From contig NC_064535.1 of the NCBI RefSeq assembly GCF_023856365.1, positions 14,581,863 to 14,645,862 on the forward strand: a DNA stretch of 64,000 bases, read 5' to 3'. Positions within the stretch are counted from its first letter, which is position 1. Every line of letters begins with the position of its first letter. The translations under genes were made by a program, and so were the position numbers. The notes below the pieces were generated by a model. The model was not told where the DNA came from. It saw only the letters and a program-made list of their open reading frames with translations, and did not search any database. The stretch comes from Brienomyrus brachyistius. Taxonomy: Eukaryota > Chordata > Actinopteri > Osteoglossiformes > Mormyridae. Positions 12,115 through 22,880 of the stretch are shown here, piece after piece.

Positions 12115-14240
12115 GCCCCTCGCGGTGTACAGACCCGCACGTGTCCCTCGCGGTGTACAGACCCACACGTGCCCCTCGCGGTGTGCAGACCCACACGTGC
12201 CCCTCGCGGTGTACAGACCCACACGTGCCCCTCGCGGTGTGCAGACCCACACGTGCCCCTCGCGGTGTGCAGACCCACACGTGCCCCTCGCGGTGTACAG
12301 ACCCACACGTGGCCCTCGCGGTGTGCAGACCCACACGTGCCCCTCGCGGTGTACAGACCCACACGTGCCCCGCGCGGTGTACAGACCCACACGTGCCCCT
12401 CGCGGTGTACAGACCCACACGTGGCCCTCGCGGTGTACAGACCCACACGTGCCTCTCGCGGTGTGCAGACCCACACGTGTCCCTCGCGGTGTGCAGACCC
12501 ACACGTGTCCCTCGCGGTGTGCAGACCCACACGTGCCCTCACGGTGTACAGACCCACACGTGCCCTCACGGTGTACAGACCCACACGTGCCCCTCGCGGT
12601 GTACAGACCCACACGTGCCCTCACGGTGTACAGACCCACACGTGCCCCTCGCGGTGTACAGACCCACACGTGCCCCTCGCGGTGTACAGACCCACACGTG
12701 CCCCTCGCGGTGTGCAGACCCACACGTGCCCCTCAAGGTGTGCAGACCCACACGTGCCCCTCAAGGTGTGCAGACCCACACGTGCCCCTCAAGGTGTGCA
12801 GACCCACACGTGCCCCTCGCGGTGTGCAGACCCACACGTGCCCCTCGCGGTGTGCAGACCCACACGTGCCCCTCGCGGTGTGCAGACCCACACGTGCCCC
12901 TCGCGGTGTACAGACCCACACGTGGCCCTCGCGGTGTACAGACCCACACGTGCCCCGCGCGGTGTACAGACCCACACGTGCCCCGCGCGGTGTACAGACC
13001 CACACGTGGCCCGCGCGGTGTACAGACCCACACGTGGCCCTCGCGGTGTACAGACCCACACGTGCCTCTCGTGGTGTGCAGACCCACACGTGTCCCTCGC
13101 GGTGTGCAGACCCACACGTGTCCCTCGCGGTGTGCAGACCCACACGTGCCCTCACGGTGTACAGACCCACACGTGCCCTCACGGTGTACAGACCCACACG
13201 TGCCCCTCGCGGTGTACAGACCCACACGTGCCCTCACGGTGTACAGATCCACACGTGCCCCTCGCGGTGTACAGACCCACACGTGCCCCTCGCGGTGTAC
13301 AGACCCACACGTGCCCCTCGCGGTGTGCAGACCCACACGTGCCCCTCAAGGTGTGCAGACCCACACGTGCCCCTCAAGGTGTGCAGACCCACACGTGCCC
13401 CTCAAGGTGTGCAGACCCACACGTGCCCCTCGCGGTGTGCAGACCCACACGTGCCCCTCGCGGTGTGCAGACCCACACGTGCCCCTCAAGGTGTGCAGAC
13501 CCGCACGTGCCCCTCGCGGTGTGCAGACCCGCACGTGCCCCTCGCGGTGTGCAGACCCACACGTGCCCCTCGCGGTGTGCAGACCCACACGTGTCCCTCG
13601 CGGTGTGCAGACCCACACGTGTCCCTCGCGGTGTGCAGACCCACACGTGCCCTCACGGTGTACAGACCCACACGTGCCGCTCACGGTGTACAGACCCACA
13701 CGTGCCCTCACGGTGTACAGACCCACACGTGCCCCTCGCGGTGTACAGACCCACACGTGCCCCTCGCGGTGTACAGACCCACACGTGCCCCTCGCGGTGT
13801 GCAGACCCACACGTGCCCCTCGCGGTGTGCAGACCCACACGTGCCCCTCAAGGTGTGCAGACCCACACGTGCCCCTCAAGGTGTGCAGACCCGCACGTGC
13901 CCCTCAAGGTGTGCAGACCCGCACGTGCCCCTCGCGGTGTGCAGACCCACACGTGCCCCTCGCGGTGTGCAGACCCACACGTGTCCCTCGCGGTGTACAG
14001 ACCCGCACGTGCCCCTCGCGGTGTGCAGACCCACACGTGCCCCTCGCGGTGTGCAGACCCACACGTGTCCCTCGCGGTGTGCAGACCCACACGTGCCCCT
14101 CACGGTGTGCAGACCCACACGTGTCCCTCACGGTGTGCAGACCCACACGTGCCCCTCGCGGTGTGCAGACCCACACGTGCCCCTCGCGGTGCGCAGACCC
14201 ACACGTGTCCCTCATTGGTGTACAGACCCATACGTGCCCT
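12115..14240. repeat. 28-bp GC-rich minisatellite with an E-box in nearly every unit (about 75 copies)
   Basis: A tandem array about 2.1 kb long of a 28-bp unit (eight copies are 27 bp). The constant part is GGTGT-N-CAGACCC-N-CACGTG, where the first N is A or G and the second A or G. The linker varies between CGCGG, CACGG and CAAGG on one side and between CCCCT, TCCCT, GCCCT and CCCGC on the other. The palindrome CACGTG is kept in nearly all units; the last copy, CATACGTG, has lost it. No stop codon occurs in any reading of the unit, and because 28 is not a multiple of 3 the frame rotates. All three + frames therefore stay open (up to 868 codons) and the - strand is largely open too. These frames are not genes. 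The array lies inside the probable kcnk12 intron 1. Confidence 0.95.
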
Positions 14241-17200
14241 ACTCTCATCGCACACACCCACCGCGCCTTTCTCGCTGGAAAAAAGCTATTTCGTTACCAG
14301 CTATAACTGGAATTATTTTCTTTTTCCTGGCAATATGCCCCACTGGGACAGCTGCAGGATGCGAAGCAGTGTTAGGATACAGCCCTGGCCAAATGGATCC
14401 TCTCACACAGCAGAGATGGTATCAAGGGTCCCATTGAGTTTATACTATTTTAACTCCAATGTTTCTCACCACAGAAACACAGCCCGGTTCACACGGGTGA
14501 TCCTTCAGCAAGATTTAGGGCCACCGCTCATTTAGAATGTGAGTCAGCTTTTGTTTAATTTTTTTATCCTGTTTAATTCCTCCAAAATCCATACTTGACG
14601 GGCTCCGTTTGCCAAGCCCACGCACTCATGCACATGACCCCTCTTGGCTATTGCAACAAGACTGCGGAAAAAAAACTGCTAAAATCCAAAGGTAAAAACT
14701 CAAACCTCAGCATTCTACATACAGCCAGCTTTACACTCTATATATTTCAATCAGAAGCAGAAGCTTTCTAATAAAGCAGCGGCCTTTCTGTATAGGAACC
14801 TCTTGAAGTATTTACCTACTCTCTTTTTCATCGCGTTAAGTGCAACAAGATTGTTCATTAACACAGCGTTTCTCAACCTAATCCTTAGGGACTCCATAGT
14901 TTTGCTATCTCCCAGCAACTCTGAACCAGACAATCAAGACCAGCAAATACCTGGTATAGGTGATTTGGGAGCTGGGAGGGGACAAAAATGTGCACTGTCT
15001 GGGGGGGTCAGTGGAGATAGCAGGCAGTCAAAGCATGCATCTGCGTGTACGCGTGAGCTCGTAGCACGTGGGAGTCTGTCGTCTGCAGCCTGATGTTTCA
15101 CCGAATGCTAATTTGTGCAAATGAGAGATTAAGCTGCCAAGCAGCAAGTCCAAATGAGTTCTGAATATCATGGTATTTATAATCACTCTCCTTGAAAAAT
15201 GACATATAGAGCTGAACAACCTTCCATTGGGTAAATAAATTGTCAATCTATGGTGCCTGATTCCAAAATAAAACGATTTATCAGGCTAGTTGCATGTTTG
15301 TTACTGACATATTTACACCAGCAAATGGCAAAACATGATTAGCAACAAAGGCGTTTTTTTATTTTTCCTGTAATAAGTAGTATTATTTTTGTGCATTTAA
15401 AAACCTGAATAACATTCCCCTTGAATCGTCCCGGATGATGTGAATCCAAATGTTCTCGTATTTGTAATCAATTTTGCATTCTTTTTCCAAGTGTCCCAGA
15501 GCTCAGGTACATCCTTGGCAGTTCCTGCCATTTGAACATTTGTCCGCTCCAGCCTTCGTGAGCAAGAATTCCGGCTTGATAAGGCTAATCATGCAGAGGT
15601 GTAACCTGAGCCGAAAGGACAGTACAGCACATGAGATGCTCTTTGGCTTTATTTACATACATGCAGTGATGCTGTTGTCATGCAGCTTTGCTGCCAGTTT
15701 TCTGTTGGCTTCTATTGAAAAGTGAAACCTTCCGCCACTACAGATGTCCCCATCTCTGCTTACAAACTCAGTTTAGTGCAAATAAAAGTCTTCTTTATTT
15801 CATGGGCATCTAAGTTGTCTATCCATTCAGTATCTTATCATGTCTTACATGCTTCTGCCAACCCTCCCATTAGAGTAACAAAACGGCAACAAAACACATT
15901 TCAACAACACGGGAAAACAACTGATGAAGTCTTTAGGCACGTTAACGTCAGCGGATGCCAAGAGAAGTGATAAGATCTAATCTTTGTCAAGATGCACTGA
16001 GACGGAATGATCCTCTGGCAAAGGATGAAGCTTCTGTTAAATTTTCCTTCCTTGCTGTATCAATAAGCCATTAATAACAAAATAAGCAGATTCAAGCTGA
16101 AGCGTATTGTGAGATGCAGCCCTTTCCTTTGCCTTGTTCTCTAACACAATGTAGCCCTGACAAGCATGACAATGTCGCTGAGACCAGTTTGTCATTCCAG
16201 AACCTTCCAGACTGCTTTCATGTTTTGCGTCTGATTTTTATTTAGTCGGGAGTTTAATTCCAAGGACACTGCGTGAGCCACGCTGTTTGATTTCGCTTTC
16301 CTTTGCTGCTCTTCTCCTCCTGAAAGGTAGGGACTTGACAGCATAATACTGTGGCTTGAACCAGCACAGGGAATAGATGCTTTTGTGTTTCCATGACCAA
16401 TATAATTTAGCTCCTAATACGAAGAAGCCTGCAGAGTCGGCTTGCTGATAGAGACCTTAGACTTTAACCTCGTTACCTGACAATCGCTCCGTTTCACCGG
16501 GATGGGAGAAAGAGTGTTAATTAATTACCTGTGAAGCGCTGAGACAGAAGGTGTCTGTTGATACAGTTGTTCTTCTGCTTGCTCTGCCTGGGACATAACC
16601 GTCATTATATCATAGCCCAAGCAGCGATAAAGACTATTTTGCTGCTCTTCACTGCATGATGGTCACAGATTGTGACTTCTGGGGAATCACCCCGGGCCTT
16701 CGACCTCTTGGCGATTCACTTCAAAACCTGTATGTATAGGCATAACATCTCATAATCACAGTGTAACTCAAATACCAAAGATTTAATTTCAGGCTCCGGT
16801 GTGTAAACAGGGGAGAAAGGCCGTTAAAATATGAATCACCTCGGGGTTGTAAGGCCAATTACAGTGTTTAAGGGTAAGAATATCAATTCAGGGGTGTGAG
16901 CGTAATGAAATTGAAAACAGAAAAGGCAATTAACCTTGGCAGAACATGCGCAGGACCGCAGCCTGTGTCATTCTCAGGGCTCTGACAGCTTCCTGCTGGC
17001 ATGCAAAGAATCTGTAGGTTCCTTCCCTCCCCCAGACGCAGTATACTGAGCCAACCACCTTAAATATCCTCTTACGGCATCACTGCCGAGCCCCGCTGTG
17101 TGCATTAAGCAAACCGGAAGGAGCCCCACTGAAAACAAATACTTGTGCCGAGACCAGACAAAGAGATCAGAGCCAAGACTGGATCGAAAAATATATATAT

Positions 17201-18774
17201 ATTTTTTTTTTTCGCAGGCAAGAGTAAGAGATGATGTACATTCCTTGCACACAGTGCTTATTGTTACACCGTAACTTCCGTTGACTGAGGGTTACCATAC
17301 GTCTGAGTTTGGGCTCCTCTCCAGGCGTCCAGGTGGTTTTACAAAAAAATCAGCGATTGGTCCAGGTTTAGCTCTGTAACCCGTATGACTCGGTGTTTCA
17401 AGTTAGAGTAGAGTACCGAGTGAAGGAGAGGACACCAATTTTCAATAAATAGCAGCCACTCAGTATTGTCACAGCGTTTGCAAGGCCCGTGCACGTGTTT
17501 AGTTTAAAAATGAAACAATACGCACATCACTACGTGTCTCCTGCTCCTGGGTGACGTTAGAGGGGACTTTGACACTTATTTCAAACACTTATATAATTAT
17601 TTTTTTTTGTTACAGCAAGTGTCCGTAAAATTGGGGTTCTTCTGTGTTTTGTTGACAAACATTCCAAAATTTGAGTGAACATTTCCTATTTTATCGTATT
17701 TTACTTTTTAAGTTAAAATACTTTTATTCTTCGTTTTTATTATAAATCGCTAGTATTTTATGGCTTTAGCGATTTGCATAACAAAGGCAGAATCCATTTT
17801 AATTTGTTTTATATTTGTGACATTTTATGAGCGACAGAGCTCACGAAAATTCCGTCGACTCCCTTTACTATTCTGTAGCTCCTTGTAATTGTCCTACCTT
17901 CGCACGTAGGTGAACAGGACCTGCTAAATGCACAGTTAATTAGGTAATGCTCCCGTTCAGCATCGAGCGGTCACCTCTGACCCCACCCGGAACGATGCCC
18001 ACTAACGAGAGCCTTCGCAGCCCCAGACGCTCCTTCCCGCTCACATCCGCGCGCTATGACTAGTGGCAACTGTTCAGCTCCTGTAATTACAAGACTGCAA
18101 AGGAAACACAACGACTGGACCTGTACCATTTAACAGGCTGTTCCGCCCTCGCGTTGTATTACACAATTAATGAACTTCCTTGTTTTGCCAATAGTTCATA
18201 ACTATGCTGACTAAATAAGGGGCCAGTCCAAATTTCAATGACTCACTTACCTCCTGATCAGTAATGCCTAGTAACATAATGGTTGTATGTGTAATACCAT
18301 AGTAAAATTAAGCTCTTTTATAGGGCTTTAAAGTCAATAATGCCCTCTCATGAATTACATGTGCGTTCTAAATATCTAAATGCAAAGTGTAACCTTGTGT
18401 AAAGAATCTGATTCCTTCAGGAGGAACTAAGTATATGACTGACACTTAAAGAAAACATGCATGAAGACATATACCGTATGTGGAACCATGGACAGTAATG
18501 CAGTGTCATACCTCCATGCAGTTTGATGAAATGCAGTTTGATGAAATGGTGTCTTTAAATTGCCCACCGCGTGTGTGTGAGCCTTGAAATAGATCCTTCT
18601 CCCTTGTGGCTATGGATAGATATATAAATGTATGAAATTACAAAATGATATGTCTCTTGTGTAAAAGATTAGGCCGCACAATCCAATAAGAACACATAAA
18701 GCCATCAATCCCCCTCATTGCCCTTACAGTGCACCTTCCTCGGCCCTAATGCCCTCCTCCCCTCTCCCCTGCAG
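14241..18774. other. Intronic sequence upstream of the last kcnk12 exon
   Basis: Contains a foldback repeat at 14861-15013 (listed separately). The stretch 15300-17000 appears free of recognisable repeats and has AT-rich homeodomain-type words such as TTAATTAATTA (16518) and TCTAATCATG; a regulatory role is only a guess. From 18690 the sequence becomes pyrimidine-rich and leads into the acceptor CCCCTGCAG. Confidence 0.45.
14861..15013. repeat. Foldback dispersed repeat
   Basis: Begins ACAGCGTTTCTCAACCTAAT and CCTTAGGGACTCCATAG. The second half, AGCTGGGAGGGGACAAAAATG then GCACTGTCTGGGGG, is roughly the reverse complement of the interior of the first half. This layout matches a widespread fish repeat that has TTTCTCAACC at its ends and a hairpin-like centre. 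The right end here is eroded, so no target duplication can be defined. Confidence 0.45.
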
Positions 18775-19667
18775 GCTTCGGGATGACCACTCCGGTGACG
18801 GTGGCAGGCAAGGTGTTCCTCATCTTCTACGGCCTGCTGGGCTGCGCCGCCACCATCCTGTTCTTTAACCTCTTCCTGGAGCGCATCATCACGCTGCTGG
18901 CTGTGGTGATGAAGGCGGTGCGTGAGCGGAGGCTGCGCCATGGAGGCCTTCTGCCCCCCGGGCTGCGGCACGACTTCACTCACGGCTACCTGCCAGGCTG
19001 GAAGCCGTCTGTCTACCACGTGATGCTGATCCTGGGCCTGGGCGCCGCTGTGCTGTCCTGCTGTGCCTCAGCGATGTATACGCCCGTGGAAGGCTGGGCC
19101 TACCTGGACTCACTCTACTACTGCTTTGTCACCTTCAGCACCATCGGATTTGGTGACCTGGTCAGCAGCCAGCGGGAAGCCTATGAGTACCAGGGCCTGT
19201 ACCGGCTGGCCAACTTCCTGTTTATCCTGTCAGGGGTCTGCTGCATCTACTCGCTCTTCAATGTCATCTCCATTGTGATCAAGCAGGTGCTGAACTGGAT
19301 GATTCAGCGCATGGGCTGCCTCTGCTGTCAGCGGTGCAAAAAGAACGGGGCTTTCCTGGGTCGCCGCAACGCCATCCGGCCTGGTTCTCGCATCCGCCGC
19401 GGACGCCTCGCCCGGCCGGCCAACTCCGACGGCCCCTGTGACAGCGACACGGAAGGCCGGCGCCTCTCTGGCGAGATGATCTCCATGCATGACCTGACCG
19501 CCTCCAACAGGGTGTCGCTGGCCATGATGCAGAAGCAACTCTCGGAATCGGCCAACGGCTTCCCCAGGACCGTGTGCGGAAGCTCGCGGCAAAATGGCTT
19601 CTCTGGGGGAGTTGGGGCCCTGGGCATTATGAACAATCGGCTGGCGGAGACTAGCAACACCAGGTAG
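18775..19667 (+). CDS. kcnk12: Two-pore potassium channel THIK-2, last exon
   Basis: The exon starts after CCCCTGCAG; its first two bases complete a Gly codon, so the coding reads G-F-G-M-T-T-P, the filter of the first pore loop, and runs to TAG at 19665-19667. Counting from the Met at 18783: TM2 at about 12-40 (FYGLLGCAATILFFNLFLER), TM3 at about 79-101, second pore loop with filter T120-I-G-F-G-D125, TM4 at about 140-170 (NFLFILSGVCCIYSLFN), then a basic cytoplasmic tail with RRLSGEMISMHDLTAS and the ending GALGIMNNRLAETSNTR. These match the THIK group (KCNK12/KCNK13), which form or modulate background K+ channels in the plasma membrane. KCNK12 is preferred over KCNK13 because epcam is the neighbour. 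The frame is intact. Exon 1 (N-terminus, TM1, first pore helix) is not in the window, and the ATG at 18783 is internal, not the start. Confidence 0.93.
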
Positions 19668-20039
19668 AGGCAGCCAAGGGTGGGGGGTGTTGAATGGAGA
19701 GAGAACTCTGTACCTGGACAGAGGAAGGAAAATTGAAAAAATTAAAAGGATGGGTCTGCAGAGACAAATGGGTCAACGTAGCTGCTCTAAGGTTCCCAAC
19801 CTCCAATGGGTCTCCGAAAGTAGGGTGATGTCAGAATATTACTCTGGACATGATTATATTTGTGACTATTTATACTAATACTACACAAAGTTGCTACATT
19901 CTGAGTACTGTATATTAGCATTTGATAAATTTTGCTTATACTCAACATTTGAAACTAAGTTTACTTAGTAATAGGAAGTTCAATTTGGAATCCATTATTA
20001 GATTTGGTTACATATTAGCATTTTTCAGTAAACTGTATG

Positions 20040-20146
20040 TTTAAACCTTCAAAATACCATCGGTTTTGCAAAGCTATTCATCCCAAGGGGATGGATAAAG
20101 TATCACTATTCTATTCTATTCTATTCTATTCTATTCTATTCTATTC
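20040..20146 (+). repeat. LINE 3' end with (ATTCT)n tail
   Basis: The phrase CATCCCAAGGGGATGGATAA and AGTATCACT, followed by eight ATTCT units (20107-20146), is the typical tail of Rex/Babar-type fish LINEs, where the element ends in a short tandem repeat. Only the last hundred or so bases are recognisable. Confidence 0.65.
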
Positions 20147-21815
20147 AGCACATTGTACTTTTCAACTATGCATCTTAAGCACTTCCGGAGGATGTTTAAA
20201 GACAGTATTGTAAGGAAATGTAAAATGAATTATTATGTATTTTTTTAAATGAGACACATACTGTTTTCACATATTGACACAAAAAAAAACCGAACAACCT
20301 CCTTACTGAATGTTACAAATGGACAGGGGTCCCGGGAGAGAGCCTTGCGGCACCTCAAAAGAGCGCTGACTTACGAGCGTCTGCATGCTGTGTCAGCATT
20401 CCTGAAGCATGTCACCGAGTGTTTTCCCAGCATTAGAGGCAGCCTTTGATCACACTTCGTTGTAATTAAGGTCTGAAATGAAAGCTCCTTCAGTTTTGCC
20501 TGTTTCTGTTGCATGATTCCTGCTACTTGGCCTTTTATTTTTCATTTCGGAAGTAGCAGCTACGGGGCCTTTGAGGTCTAGTTCTGAATTTGCAGCTTAA
20601 TAGCGTGTCTCTTCTTCGCTTGGTTATCTCGGCTTCTGTGTTAATCCTACCAGATTCGTTGTACTGCTTTTAATCTCTGAATTAGTTGATGCTAACTCAG
20701 ATTGTGTCTCTGGACAAGCACATCTGTCCAAAACGTTTCTGAAGGAAATCCTGTCAGCTCCTCTTCAAGTTTCTTTCCCAAAAATTTCACTTTCGCAAAA
20801 ATATGAACTATAGTGTTATAATTATGTACAATTCTGCTTGGCATTACAGTATCACAGCCTGCTTCCCAAGCTCTGCAGGCTTTGAACTACTTTGAACCAC
20901 ATGGAAATCAACCAAAAATAACATGCCCCTCAATGGAAGAGGGAACCTGAGAGGTCAAATTAGGGTCCCTGGAAAGTAAGAACGGGATCCTTAATATCTG
21001 AGACCATGGATCCCAGATGGTCCAGCTTTCAGGTGCAGGTTCCCTGTTGCCCAGTTCTCCAGATGCCGCCCAAGAACTTAATTAATAGAGTCGATGAAAA
21101 AGGAGACATAAAAAACCTGATGAATGTCTCGTCTGACCACAGAAGCGTGTGAATTAATGGCATTAATGGTGCCACTGTTCTGCAGGAAAACGAGGCTAAG
21201 GGAAGGGATTAATGGCTGCATGCACTGTTAGTTTGTGAGGTGAAAGCAGAGAGATTAGGAGCAGCAACGAAGCGGATATGCGGAACATGGATAATGATTC
21301 ATTTAGGAGGGAAGAAACAGGAGTGAAGAGTCCTGTGCAGTTATCCTGCAGACGCAAATTCATACTCGTGTAATTCTTTTAATACATGTGGTTATACTAA
21401 GGTTAATACTGATTAAAAAGCATTTTTTCCCTGTGTTGGATGCTAAAAGCCTGATGTTAGCTGGTGCTGCTTGTCCATGATCCCGTGAGTAATCTCTACC
21501 CGTTGTTTCAGGACGTGAAGGGACGTCTCACATGGGCCGAAGCTGAACTGCCTTCATGGACGTAGAGAGAGACAGAGAGAGAGGGGAGAGAGACAGTTTG
21601 ACTTCTTCATTGGATGACCTTGATGTTGCTGTGTTTTTTTATTTTTTTGGTGGGGGGAGTGGCAGTGTGAAGCGGAGCATGATGGGGAGGGGGGGGGTGA
21701 CAGAGTGGAGAGACTGAACGCAGCAGCGGAAGAGAGAGAAAGGAAAACAGATGGAGAGTGCTACGGAAGACTAGGAGAACTAGAGGGCCTTGTGGCAGGA
21801 CCCAGGCACCGGCGA

Positions 21816-21833
21816 GGGGGGGGGGGGGGGGGG
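21816..21833 (+). repeat. Poly-G tract (18 G)
   Basis: Eighteen consecutive G on the + strand inside the presumed kcnk12 3' region. Such runs are prone to assembly-length errors and may form G-quadruplex DNA or RNA. Confidence 0.95.
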
Positions 21834-22867
21834 CAGGCAGGCTGTATGACCGCAGGGCTTTTCTGGAGAGGGGGCTCCTCTGCAGGCCAGCAAGGCAGCC
21901 GGATGAGGCTCCATTAGCATAAAGCTCCTGACGTCCATAGCTGAGCAGCCAATATGTGACTCTCGCCTGTCTCCATCCCCCTGGCTCACTCGTACCCGTG
22001 CAGACCTTACCCTTACGCATTCAGCGTACACCTCTCTGCTGCTTTCGGAGTTACCAACCCCAACAATTGTATATAACCACCCCCCCCTCCCTCCCTTGGT
22101 GTACATAAAAATCAGTTATCCTTATCAATGCACCTCAACTAGACGATTAGCATCTAAAGTTAGGTTTCACTTTTTTATATTTAGAGCAGATATCCCAGAC
22201 TTGTTGTATTCTACACTGGTTAGAATAAAAGAAAAAAAAACCTCAGGTAGATTAAAAAAAAAAAATTCAGGCTCAATATAGTTTCCTGCATGCAGTGATT
22301 GTAAAGCCATACAAGACATATAGATGTATATAGCAGAACATAAATATATTTTTATAAATTTGTGGGCAATTTAAATGCATAATGATGCCCATTATACATA
22401 CAGAACGAGAAAACCTGATGAGACCATGAACAGGATTAGCACTATATCATCGGTCAGTCAGTAACTAGTAACAAGTTACAGAAGTTTTCCTGTAACTGAC
22501 CAATGCAGCAAATCGGTAAAGGCACTGCTTACTGATGTTACTCGTGTAATGACTGGAGCTTAACTAACCAGCTAAATGTCCTGGCCCGACCTATATTAAT
22601 ATATGTTCAGTGAATCCAGTTCCTGGCTCAGTTAGGCTCCTAGCCATTCTCTAGCAAAGCCTGCCTACCTCCCTCCTCACCAGGTATCACTAAGTGCTCT
22701 GATTTCTCATGTCTTTAACTGAAATGGAGTGATAGGCTTGTTCATAACCCCGCCTCCACCCCCCGGCCTTAACCCCGCTAATGGTCTTGCTGTGTTGCTC
22801 AGTTGCAGTCCTAGTTCTTCGTAACCCTCGGTGCGGAGGGAATGAAAAAAGCTCGAGTGAAACGGAA

Positions 22868-22880
22868 CACGTGTCACGTG
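22868..22880. promoter_or_regulatory. Two adjacent CACGTG E-boxes
   Basis: CACGTG occurs at 22868-22873 and again at 22875-22880, one base apart, in a locally GC-rich stretch (22850-23020). E-boxes bind bHLH factors such as USF and MYC. Whether this pair is used is unknown. Confidence 0.35.

Larger units (their letters stand above)
1..18774 (+). other. kcnk12: Probable 3' part of kcnk12 intron 1 (non-coding)
   Basis: Everything upstream of the acceptor at 18773-18774 on the + strand is inferred to be intron. K2P genes of the THIK group have an intron at the first pore-loop glycine codon, and the exon at 18775 begins exactly there. I looked for an upstream exon coding the N-terminus, TM1 and first pore helix and did not see one, so exon 1 probably lies before position 1. 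The intron holds the transposons and repeats listed separately. Between them the sequence is unremarkable AT-moderate DNA without convincing coding potential. Exon 1 hidden in the window cannot be fully excluded. Confidence 0.6.

Noticed and set aside
12115..14240. CRISPR-like array (regular 28-bp repeats)
   Set aside because: There are no unique spacers; units are directly adjacent and the genome is eukaryotic.
11929..14535. Open frames of 868, 774 and 760 codons as a large repetitive protein gene
   Set aside because: They are the three rotations of a stop-free 28-bp tandem repeat; all frames are equally open, there is no splice or start context, and the ends are ordinary sequence.
18705..19660. 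Frames of 104-120 codons opposite kcnk12 on the - strand
   Set aside because: Shadows of the GC-rich coding exon; no family resemblance.
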